A DNA stretch of 62,526 nt from Betaproteobacteria bacterium. Its GTDB lineage: Bacteria > Pseudomonadota > Gammaproteobacteria > Burkholderiales > Burkholderiaceae_C. Of the stretch, positions 20,290-26,913 are shown piece by piece. Position numbers and translations under genes: made by a program. Below the pieces are notes generated by a model that searched no databases, was not told the DNA's origin, and saw only the letters and a list, made by a program, of their open reading frames with translations. Position 1 is the first letter of the stretch. Every line of letters begins with the position of its first letter. The stretch is taken from contig JANXSZ010000030.1 of NCBI GenBank assembly GCA_025356445.1, positions 1-62,526 on the forward strand, given 5' to 3'.

Positions 20290-20960
20290 CGGCTGCGGTG
20301 GCGCCATCAGCGCCCTCGGCAGAGGGTCTGCAACTCGTTGTGTACCGCCTTGCCATCGGTGCTGCCACGTTGGTTGCCAACCTGCACCTGCACGTCCCTT
20401 CAGGTGTGGTTCACACGGTGATGGGTGCCAGTGGTTCGGGTAAATCCAGCCTGCTCGCAGCGGTTTGCGGTACGTTGCCCGCAGCCGTGACATGGGATGG
20501 CTGTGTCACTTTGAATGCCCGCCGTATCGACACCCTGCCCACCGAGGAGCGCCGCGTCGGCATCCTGTTTCAGGACGACCTGCTGTTTGCCCATATGACG
20601 GTGCGCGAAAACCTGCTGTTCGCCGTTCCCCCCGGCCCCAAAGCGCAGCGTGAGGCCGTCGTTGCCCAAGCGTTGGTTGACCTGGAGCTGCCCCAGTTCA
20701 CGCACGCTGACCCGGCCACGCTGTCTGGCGGTCAGCGCACCCGCGTGGCCTTGCTGCGTGCGTTGCTGGCCCAACCGCAGGCCTTGATGCTGGACGAGCC
20801 GTTCTCCAAGCTCGATGCCGCCCTGCGCGAACGCATGCGCCGTTACCTGTTTGCGACGGTGCGTGCACGCCACATTCCCGTGCTGCTCGTCACCCACGAT
20901 GCAGCGGATGTGGCCGACCCTTCGCACATGACACACCTCACGCACCCCATTCAGTCCTGA
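20286..20960 (+). CDS. ynjD: YnjD-like ABC transporter ATP-binding protein
   Basis: ATPase of the YnjBCD importer, 224 residues. Walker A GASGSGKSS, signature LSGGQRTRV, Walker B ALMLDEP and the switch His in LVTHDAAD are visible. The true start is the ATG at 20286, which overlaps the permease stop by 4 bp; the upstream open frame lies inside the permease gene. It is followed after 29 bp by the YnjF-like gene. Confidence 0.9.
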   Translation: MTAAVAPSAPSAEGLQLVVYRLAIGAATLVANLHLHVPSGVVHTVMGASGSGKSSLLAAVCGTLPAAVTWDGCVTLNARRIDTLPTEERRVGILFQDDLLFAHMTVRENLLFAVPPGPKAQREAVVAQALVDLELPQFTHADPATLSGGQRTRVALLRALLAQPQALMLDEPFSKLDAALRERMRRYLFATVRARHIPVLLVTHDAADVADPSHMTHLTHPIQS

Positions 20961-20989
20961 CCCAGCCCCCTGGTTTACCCCCTTCACCC

Positions 20990-21595
20990 ATGTTTGACCG
21001 CTTTGCCACCGCCGCCATCAAGCCCCCTGTGGACGCCCTGGCCCGCCTGCTGGCCCGTGCAGGCGTCAGTGCCAATCAACTGACGTTGCTGGGTTTTGGT
21101 ATCGGTATTGTTGCTGCATTTTTGATAGCGTGTCATGCTTATCTGGTAGGCGCTATAGCCATTTTTATATCCCGGCTGTGCGATGCGTTGGACGGCGCTG
21201 TTGCCAGATGCTCAGCCCCCACCGACAGCGGTGGTTTTTTGGACATCACGCTGGATTTTTTGTTCTACGCCAGCATTCCCCTCGCCTTCGCAGTCGCTGA
21301 TCCTCTGCACAACGCCTTGCCCGCTGCGGTGCTGCTGGCGGCGTTCATCGGCACCGGCAGCAGCTTTTTAGCCTTTGCAGCCATCGCTGCCAAACGCGGC
21401 ATGACCAGCACCGCCTACCCCCATAAATCGTTTTATTTCTTGGGTGGTTTGACGCAAGCCACCGAGACGTTGGCTGCATTCACCGCCATGTGCCTGTGGC
21501 CGGGGCAGTTTGCGGGATTGGCCTATGGGTTTGCAGGGCTGTGCGGGGTGACGGTTGCCACCCGGCTCTGGTGGGGGTGGCGGGCTTTCGCCTAG
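20990..21595 (+). CDS. ynjF: YnjF-like CDP-alcohol phosphatidyltransferase
   Basis: Membrane enzyme that would transfer a phosphatidyl group from a CDP-linked lipid to an alcohol. The family motif is complete: DALDGAVARCS then GGFLDITLDF (pattern DGxxAR...GxxxDxxxD). There are five to six membrane helices in 201 residues. In E. coli ynjF also lies in the ynjABCDEF group, so the association is conserved here. Product lipid unknown. Confidence 0.85.
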   Translation: MFDRFATAAIKPPVDALARLLARAGVSANQLTLLGFGIGIVAAFLIACHAYLVGAIAIFISRLCDALDGAVARCSAPTDSGGFLDITLDFLFYASIPLAFAVADPLHNALPAAVLLAAFIGTGSSFLAFAAIAAKRGMTSTAYPHKSFYFLGGLTQATETLAAFTAMCLWPGQFAGLAYGFAGLCGVTVATRLWWGWRAFA

Positions 21596-21621
21596 ACTGC
21601 CTGGTCTGTCCTTGTTGTCTC

Positions 21622-23784
21622 ATGAACGCTAAAAAACTTGTCTTGCTGCTGCTCATCGCCAGCGCCGTCACCTTGTTTGTCGTGCTGGACGCCAGCCGCT
21701 TTTTCAGCCTCGCCCACCTCCAGCGCAGCCACGCCGCGCTTATGGAGGCGTATGCCCGTGAGCCGCTGCAAGTCATCGCCACGTATTTCTCGTTGTACCT
21801 TGCTGTGGCTGCGCTGTCGATGCCGGGCGCGGTCATTCTCACGTTGGCGGGGGGCGCGGTGTTTGGTTTGGGTTGGGGTTTGCTCATCGTGTCGTTCGCG
21901 TCCAGCCTGGGGGCCACGGTGTCTTTTCTGCTGGCCCGTTATGTGTTGCGGGACAGCCTTGAAGCCCGCTTTGCGAAGCGCTTGGCCGAGATCAACCGGG
22001 GTATCGCCAAAGACGGGGCGCTCTATCTTTTCACGCTGCGCCTCATTCCGCTGGTGCCGTTTTTTATGGTGAACCTGCTGATGGGCCTGACGCGCATGAA
22101 GCCGTTGACGTTTTATGCCGTCAGCCAACTGGGCATGCTGGCGGGCACGGCGGTGTACGTGAATGCGGGCACGCAATTGGCGCAGCTGGTCTCGCTGAAA
22201 GACGTGCTCAGCCCCGGTCTCTTGGGGGCGTTGGTGCTGCTGGGGGTGTTTCCGCTGGTGGCGCGTGGGGGCGTTGCATGGGTTCAACGGCGCAAAGTTT
22301 ACGCATCCTGGTTGGCCGCCAAACCCCGAAAGTTCGATCGCAATTTGATCGTCATCGGTGCGGGCGCAGGCGGGCTGGTGTCGGCGTACATCGCCGCAGC
22401 GGTGAAGGCCAAAGTCACGTTGGTGGAGTCGCACAAGATGGGTGGCGATTGCCTGAACTACGGTTGCGTCCCCAGCAAAGCCCTCATCAAAAGCGCCAAA
22501 ATTGCCCACCACATGCGCCACGCCAGCCGCTATGGTTTGCAGGACGCGCCAGCCGTCTTCAGCTTCAAAGCGGTGATGCAGCGCATTGAGGCTGTGATCC
22601 GTGCGATTGAGCCGCACGACAGCGTAGCCCGTTACACCGCTCTGGGTGTGGATGTGGTGCAGGGCCACGCCAAGATCATCAACCCCTGGACGGTGGAAAT
22701 CACCCTGCCTGACACGAGCACGCAGCGCCTGACCACCCGCAGCATCATCATCGCCGCCGGTGCGCAGCCCGGGACTCCCTCACTGCCGGGGCTGGACGCG
22801 GTAGGTGCCCTCACCAGCGACACGCTGTGGGCCGCTTTCGCCCAGCTCGACGCGCTGCCCCAACGCATCGTGGTGCTGGGCGGCGGGCCGATTGGCTGCG
22901 AACTGGCGCAAAGCTTTGCCCGCCTCGGTGCGCAGGTCACGCAGGTAGAGAGGGCCCCGCGCTTGCTGCTGAACGAGGACAGTGAAGTCTCCGCGTTCGT
23001 CCGCACCGCTTTGGAAGCGGACGGCGTGCAGGTGCTGACCGATCACCAAGCCTTGCGCTGTGAAAAAAGTGACAGCAATAAAACCTTATGGGCTATGCAC
23101 CAAGGCCAAGAAATCCGCATTCCCTTCGACGCACTGATTTGCGCCGTAGGCCGCACCGCCCGCCTCACCGGCTACGGGCTGGAAGACTTAGGGTTGTCCA
23201 CGGATCGCACCATCGAAACCAATGATTACCTGCAAACCCTGTACCCCAACATCTACGCCGCAGGCGATGTAGCCGGGCCGTACCAGTTCACCCACGTCGC
23301 CGCCCACCAAGCGTGGTACGCCGCTGTGAACGCGCTGTTCGGCAGTTTCAAAACCTTCAAAGTGGACTACCGCGTCATCCCCCGCGCCACCTTCACCGCC
23401 CCCGAAGTGGCCCGTGTGGGGCTGAACGAGCAAGAGGCCAGCGCCCAAGGCATCGCCTACGAGGTGACAAAGTACGGCATCGACGACCTAGACCGCGCCC
23501 TGGCCGACAGCGAAGCCCAAGGCTTTGTGAAGGTGCTGACCAAGCCCGACAAAGACCACATCCTGGGCGTGACCATCGTCGGCACCCATGCGGCGGATGT
23601 TTTGGCCGAATACGTGCTGGCAATGAAGCACGGCCTGGGGCTGAACAAAATTTTGGGCACCATCCACACCTACCCCACGCTGTCAGAAGCGAACAAGTAC
23701 GCGGCGGGTGAGTGGAAGAAAGCGCACCAGCCGAAGGCGCTGTTGGAATGGGTACGCAGGTTTCATGACTGGCGGCGTGGGTGA
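21622..23784 (+). CDS. TVP38/TMEM64 membrane domain fused to mercuric-reductase-like flavoprotein
   Basis: 720 residues in two parts. Residues 1 to about 220 form a TVP38/TMEM64 (DedA-superfamily, YdjX/YdjZ-like) membrane domain with the hairpin PGAVILTLAGGAVFG and the re-entrant FTLRLIPLVPFFMVNLLMG. From about residue 235 a class I pyridine nucleotide-disulfide oxidoreductase follows: VIGAGAGGLVSAY, redox-active Cys pair in CLNYGCVPSKA (C277, C282), NAD site VVLGGGPIGCELAQSFARLGAQV and a dimerisation domain ending with TYPTLSEANKYAAGEWKK. The upstream frame is inside ynjF; the ATG at 21622 is chosen. E. coli also keeps ydjX/ydjZ next to ynj genes, so both parts fit the neighbourhood. Substrate unknown. 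Confidence 0.88.
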   Translation: MNAKKLVLLLLIASAVTLFVVLDASRFFSLAHLQRSHAALMEAYAREPLQVIATYFSLYLAVAALSMPGAVILTLAGGAVFGLGWGLLIVSFASSLGATVSFLLARYVLRDSLEARFAKRLAEINRGIAKDGALYLFTLRLIPLVPFFMVNLLMGLTRMKPLTFYAVSQLGMLAGTAVYVNAGTQLAQLVSLKDVLSPGLLGALVLLGVFPLVARGGVAWVQRRKVYASWLAAKPRKFDRNLIVIGAGAGGLVSAYIAAAVKAKVTLVESHKMGGDCLNYGCVPSKALIKSAKIAHHMRHASRYGLQDAPAVFSFKAVMQRIEAVIRAIEPHDSVARYTALGVDVVQGHAKIINPWTVEITLPDTSTQRLTTRSIIIAAGAQPGTPSLPGLDAVGALTSDTLWAAFAQLDALPQRIVVLGGGPIGCELAQSFARLGAQVTQVERAPRLLLNEDSEVSAFVRTALEADGVQVLTDHQALRCEKSDSNKTLWAMHQGQEIRIPFDALICAVGRTARLTGYGLEDLGLSTDRTIETNDYLQTLYPNIYAAGDVAGPYQFTHVAAHQAWYAAVNALFGSFKTFKVDYRVIPRATFTAPEVARVGLNEQEASAQGIAYEVTKYGIDDLDRALADSEAQGFVKVLTKPDKDHILGVTIVGTHAADVLAEYVLAMKHGLGLNKILGTIHTYPTLSEANKYAAGEWKKAHQPKALLEWVRRFHDWRRG

Positions 23785-23785
23785 G

Positions 23786-23815
23786 GGGGCAAAAAGCGAT
23801 TGCCCCATGTTCTTA
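23786..23815 (+). terminator. Possible terminator hairpin after the fusion gene
   Basis: GGGGCAA (23786-23792) pairs with TTGCCCC (23800-23806) around a 7-nt loop, 2 bp after the stop codon. The T tract (TGTTCTT) is weak. The next 240 bp up to the first cassette hold no gene I can support. Confidence 0.4.
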
Positions 23816-24074
23816 GGCTACAGTGCTTGTACCGCAGCACCTCGCGCAGTTGATCCAAAAGCCGAGGCGCTTGGGGGATACAGGCGGCAGACTTCATGGG
23901 GATACCGATGACTGTGATTCCTACAAAATTGCATTGAATAACGCAGTGTGCAAGCGGGTTTGCGTGACTTTGTCCTGCCGAGGAGCTGGCGGCTTGTCCA
24001 GCTTATCCCGTCGTCTAGCTTGGGAATCCCAGGATAGGCGGTCGTCTACATTACGTTAGCCATCACCAAAGCAC

Positions 24075-24683
24075 ATGACTCTTCGTTGGCACGCCACAGA
24101 GAACTCAGAGGAGATCGCTTCGTTCTCAGCCGAGTTTTGGCGACGACACAAGGACGCCATGGCGTCAGGGGAGTTCTGGGCCGACAGAATCGCCTCCCTT
24201 CGCAACGATCCGGAAAGGCGGTTGCTGCTTGCTCTGGACAATCTCCCACTGCCAGCGGCGTTCAGGGAGGCCGCCGTAGCTGTGCGAGCGCTAGTTCGAG
24301 CGAAGAAGAAGCTACGCGTCGCCTGCAACGACGAATTGACTCTTCTTTACTGGCTAGCCGCCGTTAACTCGTTTTCGGTTCCGTACTCCGAGACACTCAA
24401 GGAACCGGGGTACAACGTGATGCAGAGCATTCCGGGTACGACAATCAAGACACTTCCCTTCACGTACAACGAACTCGGGCACGAGCATTTGACTCTGCTG
24501 AGCAAGACCGACGTGAAGTGGATCGAAGAAGCTTGGGGGGCGCCTATCTCACACCGTACCCTCCACACGATGCACATAACTCTATGGAGAGACTTTGAAG
24601 AGCAGCTACGGCTAGTCCGCCAGGCGGAGAGGGACAAGTTCGTCAATGAACTCCGAACACTACTCGTCCAGCCGCGCCAGTGA
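24075..24683 (+). CDS. Cassette protein of unknown function
   Basis: 202 residues, rich in charged helices, no signal peptide or membrane segment. Noticeable stretches are SAEFWRRHKDAMASGEFWADRIASL, RVACNDELTLLYWLAAVN and SHRTLHTMHITLWRDFEEQLRL. The stop codon is 1 bp before attC1, and the ATG lies 13 bp after the left core site, so the gene fills its cassette as usual. Codon use is less GC-biased than neighbours, consistent with transfer. I do not recognise the family. Confidence 0.7.
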   Translation: MTLRWHATENSEEIASFSAEFWRRHKDAMASGEFWADRIASLRNDPERRLLLALDNLPLPAAFREAAVAVRALVRAKKKLRVACNDELTLLYWLAAVNSFSVPYSETLKEPGYNVMQSIPGTTIKTLPFTYNELGHEHLTLLSKTDVKWIEEAWGAPISHRTLHTMHITLWRDFEEQLRLVRQAERDKFVNELRTLLVQPRQ

Positions 24684-24684
24684 T

Positions 24685-24744
24685 GGCTAACCAGTCCTTC
24701 AAGCGGACTGGCATTCGGCCAGCCGCTTAAGTCAAACGTTAGGA
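24685..24744 (+). other. attC site 1
   Basis: 60 bp from GGCTAAC (degenerate R'') to GTTAGGA (R'). Inner arms CTTCAAGCGG-A-CTGG and CCAGCCGCTTAAG pair with one unpaired C and one unpaired A, the hallmark of a folded attC bottom strand. Confidence 0.85.
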
Positions 24745-24791
24745 CTCACTAATGGCTGAATCGACTTTGATTCCCGTGTTGGCTGCGCTGG

Positions 24792-25025
24792 GTGGAGTTG
24801 CTCTGGCGCAAGGTGTACCGTTTCTTCTTCTACGCAAACGAGAACGGCGAGCCGCACCACATACACATCCAGCGCGAGACATTGCTGGCAAAATTCTGGC
24901 TCAAGCCGGTATCACTGGCCAGCAGCGTTGGGTTTCCCGCTCAAGAGTTGAATAAACTCCGAGGCATGGTTGAGGCAAATCAGCAAACTTTCGTGGAGGC
25001 TTGGGATGAGTTCTTTGGTTCTTAA
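24792..25025 (+). CDS. DUF4160 domain protein (cassette 2)
   Basis: 77 residues from a GTG start. The stretch VYRFFFYANENGEPHHIHIQRE, then AKFWLKPVSLASSVGF and LRGMVEANQQTFVEAWDEFF, matches the DUF4160 pattern (YRFxFYSNE...PxHxHV...AKFWL). An ATG frame from 24752 opens just after attC1 but runs out of frame with this protein. Either the GTG is the true start or a frameshift separates the original ATG from the body. It overlaps the DUF2442 gene by 20 bp. DUF4160/DUF2442 neighbours are frequent in bacterial genomes; a toxin-antitoxin-like role is a hypothesis. Confidence 0.7.
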   Translation: MELLWRKVYRFFFYANENGEPHHIHIQRETLLAKFWLKPVSLASSVGFPAQELNKLRGMVEANQQTFVEAWDEFFGS

Positions 25026-25278
25026 AATCGCACCGCGTGCTATGGCGGTTGTGTGCTCCGACGATGAGCTTCGAGTCTCCCTAACAGATGGCCGCTGGCT
25101 ATCTGTCCCTATCGTTTGGTTTCCCCGTCTCGCCCACGCCTCATCATCTGAGCGCGCCAATTACGAGTTATTGGGTGAGGGTCAAGGCATTCACTGGCCA
25201 GGTGTCGACGAAGACATTTCCGTCATGGGTTTGGTAGCCGGGCAGTCATCTATTGAGTTCAAGGCGGCATATGCCTAA
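25006..25278 (+). CDS. DUF2442 domain protein (cassette 2)
   Basis: 90 residues. LRVSLTDGRWLSVPIVWFPRLAHASSSERANYELLGEGQGIHWPGVDEDISVMGL is a textbook DUF2442 sequence (short beta-rich domain, ending WPxxDEDISVxGLL). The ATG at 25006 has GGAGG 7-9 nt upstream and overlaps DUF4160. The stop codon TAA forms part of the R'' box of attC2. It probably acts together with the preceding DUF4160 protein. Confidence 0.82.
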   Translation: MSSLVLKIAPRAMAVVCSDDELRVSLTDGRWLSVPIVWFPRLAHASSSERANYELLGEGQGIHWPGVDEDISVMGLVAGQSSIEFKAAYA

Positions 25279-25345
25279 CAAGGCGCTCCACCCGAAAAAC
25301 CTGCCTTCGCTGCGGCAGTTTTTCGGGTGAGCTTAGGCGTTAAAT
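25273..25345 (+). other. attC site 2
   Basis: 73 bp from GCCTAAC (R'') to GTTAAAT (R'). Arms GCTCCACCCGAAAAAC and GTTTTTCGGGTGAGC pair with one unpaired C, and an inner CTGCC/GGCAG extends the stem. Canonical attC layout. Confidence 0.92.
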
Positions 25346-25406
25346 TTCACGCAAACAGACTCCATTTGGAGCTCTCAAATTATATCAAACGTGCTATATT
25401 TCCATC

Positions 25407-25739
25407 ATGAAATGGGAGATCAAATACCACGATGAGAAGTTGCAGGCTGATGTGCTGGCGTTACCTCCAGGAATTTTGGCCAAATTCTTTCATTGCACTG
25501 ATCGCATGGTTGAGTTCGGCCCAGATTTAGGAATGCCTCATACCCGGGCAATGAGCATGGGGCTCTTCGAGTTGCGTTTGAAATCCCGGGAGGGTATTGG
25601 ACGGGTGTTTTATTGCACGATGGTTGATCGCAAGATCGTGATGCTCCATCAGTTTGTGAAAAAGACTGACAAGACACCTCCCAAAGAATTAGCACTTGCG
25701 CGCAAGCGAATGAAGGAGTGGAAAAATGTTGACGCATAA
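25407..25739 (+). CDS. higB: HigB-type toxin (RelE/ParE superfamily, Gp49-like; cassette 3)
   Basis: 110 residues with the Gp49-like HigB layout: DRMVEFGPDLGMPHTRAMSMGLFELRLKSREGIGRVFYCT, then IVMLHQFVKKTDKTPPKELALARKRMKEW. This family cleaves mRNA on the ribosome when not bound by its antitoxin. A TATATT -10-like box ends 6 bp before the ATG, so the transcript may lack a leader. The gene overlaps the antitoxin gene by 14 bp. Confidence 0.87.
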   Translation: MKWEIKYHDEKLQADVLALPPGILAKFFHCTDRMVEFGPDLGMPHTRAMSMGLFELRLKSREGIGRVFYCTMVDRKIVMLHQFVKKTDKTPPKELALARKRMKEWKNVDA

Positions 25740-26073
25740 GCAACTTCGCACCAAGGCACTGGCTGATGCTGAGGTAAGGGCGGAATACGAAAAACTGGCC
25801 GATGAGTTTTCCCTTCTGGACGAGTTTTTGAAGGCGCGTGCCGCGCAAGGTCTAACCCAGGCGCAGGTGGCAGAAAAAATTGGCACCACGCAGTCTGCTG
25901 TCGCGCGTATGGAGTCCGGTAGCGGCAAGCATTCTCCGTCCTTGGCAACACTGACCAAGTATGCGGATGCCTTGGGGTGCAAGCTGGAGGTTCGGCTGAT
26001 TCGCAGACCTCGGCCAGCGAGAAATTTAACGGGTCGTCCAAGCCCGTCAACGCCAAAGCGCGTTGCGGCTTGA
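25726..26073 (+). CDS. higA: HigA-type antitoxin with XRE helix-turn-helix (cassette 3)
   Basis: 115 residues. The XRE helix-turn-helix is GLTQAQVAEKIGTTQSAVARMESGSGKHSPSLATLTKYADALG (about residues 45-85). It should bind its own promoter and neutralise the upstream toxin. The final 17 residues (NLTGRPSPSTPKRVAA and neighbours) are encoded inside attC3; compare BrnA below. Overlap with higB suggests coupled translation. Confidence 0.88.
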   Translation: MLTHKQLRTKALADAEVRAEYEKLADEFSLLDEFLKARAAQGLTQAQVAEKIGTTQSAVARMESGSGKHSPSLATLTKYADALGCKLEVRLIRRPRPARNLTGRPSPSTPKRVAA

Positions 26074-26087
26074 CTTTGACGTTAAAT
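26024..26087 (+). other. attC site 3 (overlaps the higA 3' end)
   Basis: 64 bp from ATTTAAC (R'') to GTTAAAT (R'), which are exact inverse complements. TCCAAGCC pairs with GGCTTGA leaving one unpaired C. The higA stop (26071-26073) lies within it. Confidence 0.92.
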
Positions 26088-26093
26088 TCCTCC

Positions 26094-26121
26094 TTGCGTC
26101 TCAACATTTCGTATATACAAT
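26094..26121 (+). promoter_or_regulatory. Candidate brnTA promoter and operator
   Basis: TTGCGT (26094-26099), 16-bp spacer, TACAAT (26116-26121). The palindrome GTATATAC (26111-26118) overlaps the -10 box, a fitting place for BrnA autorepression. The brnT ATG is 5 bp after the -10 box, so the mRNA could be leaderless. Confidence 0.5.
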
Positions 26122-26126
26122 TAAGC

Positions 26127-26408
26127 ATGCTCACATGGAATGAGTCGAAGCGCAAGTTGAACATCAAGAACCACGGGCTGGACTTCGTTGGATGTGATGC
26201 AATTTGGGATCACTTCACGGTGACGCGCGAAGATAAACGGCAAGACTATGGCGAAGAGCGCTTGGTTTGCTTTGGTCTTCTCGATGTTGAAGTGGTTGTG
26301 ATGGTTTACACCGAGCGTCCGAACGGGCCTCACGTGATATCGCTGCGAAAGGCAGAAAAACATGAAGCTCGCTACTACCGCCAGATTGCCAAAGAAAACC
26401 TCGGCTAA
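26127..26408 (+). CDS. brnT: BrnT-family toxin (cassette 4)
   Basis: 93 residues with the BrnT pattern: LTWNESKRKLNIKNHGLDF, then REDKRQDYGEERLVCFGLLD, VVVMVYTERPNGPHVISLRKAEKHEARYY. BrnT is a RelE-like ribonuclease toxin. The ATG at 26127 is chosen because everything upstream lies in attC3 and promoter sequence. It overlaps brnA by 47 bp. Confidence 0.9.
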   Translation: MLTWNESKRKLNIKNHGLDFVGCDAIWDHFTVTREDKRQDYGEERLVCFGLLDVEVVVMVYTERPNGPHVISLRKAEKHEARYYRQIAKENLG

Positions 26409-26661
26409 GGTCAATGACCCAGACAATCCTGCATGGACTGAGAATATGTTGGGTGCGCCAGTGCTGAAGCGTGGACGTGGGCCGCAAACCACTCCAACCA
26501 AGGTGCTTACTTCTGTTCGTTTGGATGCAGACATTTTGGAGTTCTTCAAGTCGACAGGGGCGGGCTATCAGTCTCGAATCAACGCAGCGCTTCGCCTAGA
26601 AGTGGAGCGAAATTTAACTGGTCGTCCAATAGCGACAACGCGCAAGCGCATCGTGGCTTGA
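26362..26661 (+). CDS. brnA: BrnA-family antitoxin (cassette 4)
   Basis: 99 residues. DNPAWTENML and VRLDADILEFFKSTGAGYQSRINAALRLEV are the BrnA/DUF4415 signature, a ribbon-helix-helix-like DNA-binding segment. The last residues RNLTGRPIATTRKRIVA are encoded by attC4 and nearly repeat the HigA tail. It should neutralise BrnT and repress the promoter. Confidence 0.9.
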   Translation: MKLATTARLPKKTSAKVNDPDNPAWTENMLGAPVLKRGRGPQTTPTKVLTSVRLDADILEFFKSTGAGYQSRINAALRLEVERNLTGRPIATTRKRIVA

Positions 26662-26675
26662 CTTCGACGTTGAAC
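26612..26675 (+). other. attC site 4 (overlaps the brnA 3' end)
   Basis: 64 bp from ATTTAAC (R'') to GTTGAAC (R'), same length and reading frame as attC3 and about 75% alike by eye, with weaker inner arms (TCCAATAGCGA against TCGTGGCTTGA). The brnA stop lies within it at 26659-26661. Confidence 0.85.
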
Positions 26676-26807
26676 TAAACCGCTGACGCGATGGCAGGAC
26701 TTCACAGGCCGCCACCGCGGTTTTGTTTGCGCGGGACTTGCGTGCAGAGGCATTGAGGGCAAGCCTTTGGGCTGGGGAATGTTCCCCGGCTTTGAAGGAG
26801 ATTTGTC

Positions 26808-26906
26808 ATGACACCAATACCCATACCAACACCCATACCGTCACCCGAAAACGGGTTACCCACTGCGTGCTTCGCACCTGTAGACCATTGGCCGAGTGCG
26901 GCTTAA
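26808..26906 (+). CDS. Possible 32-residue small protein
   Basis: ATG with a strong Shine-Dalgarno (GAAGGAG, 8 nt upstream) and a short Pro/Ile/Thr-rich frame (MTPIPIPTPIPSPENG...) to TAA at 26904. A hairpin (GCTGGGGAA/TTCCCCGGC, 26771-26790) precedes the ribosome-binding site. It lies just outside the last attC and ends 8 bp before the convergent MFS stop. It could be a genuine small peptide or chance. Confidence 0.3.
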   Translation: MTPIPIPTPIPSPENGLPTACFAPVDHWPSAA

Positions 26907-26913
26907 CACGGGG

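Larger units (their letters stand above)
24055..26675 (+). mobile_element. Integron-type gene-cassette array, no integrase in view (CALIN-like)
   Basis: Four cassettes in one orientation, each ending in an attC site with core boxes, imperfect stem arms and in most an unpaired base. The left boundary is a GTTAGCC core (24055-24061) with no recognisable attC behind it, so it may be an attI relic or a secondary integration site. Contents in order: unknown 202-residue protein; DUF4160/DUF2442 pair; HigBA-type toxin-antitoxin; BrnTA toxin-antitoxin. No tyrosine recombinase (intI) is encoded in this window. The flanking genes (fusion gene, MFS gene) look chromosomal. Confidence 0.85.

Noticed and set aside
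24055-24061. GTTAGCC core as a true attI site
   Set aside because: No integrase and no paired attI-type binding repeats were recognised upstream; kept only as the left boundary.
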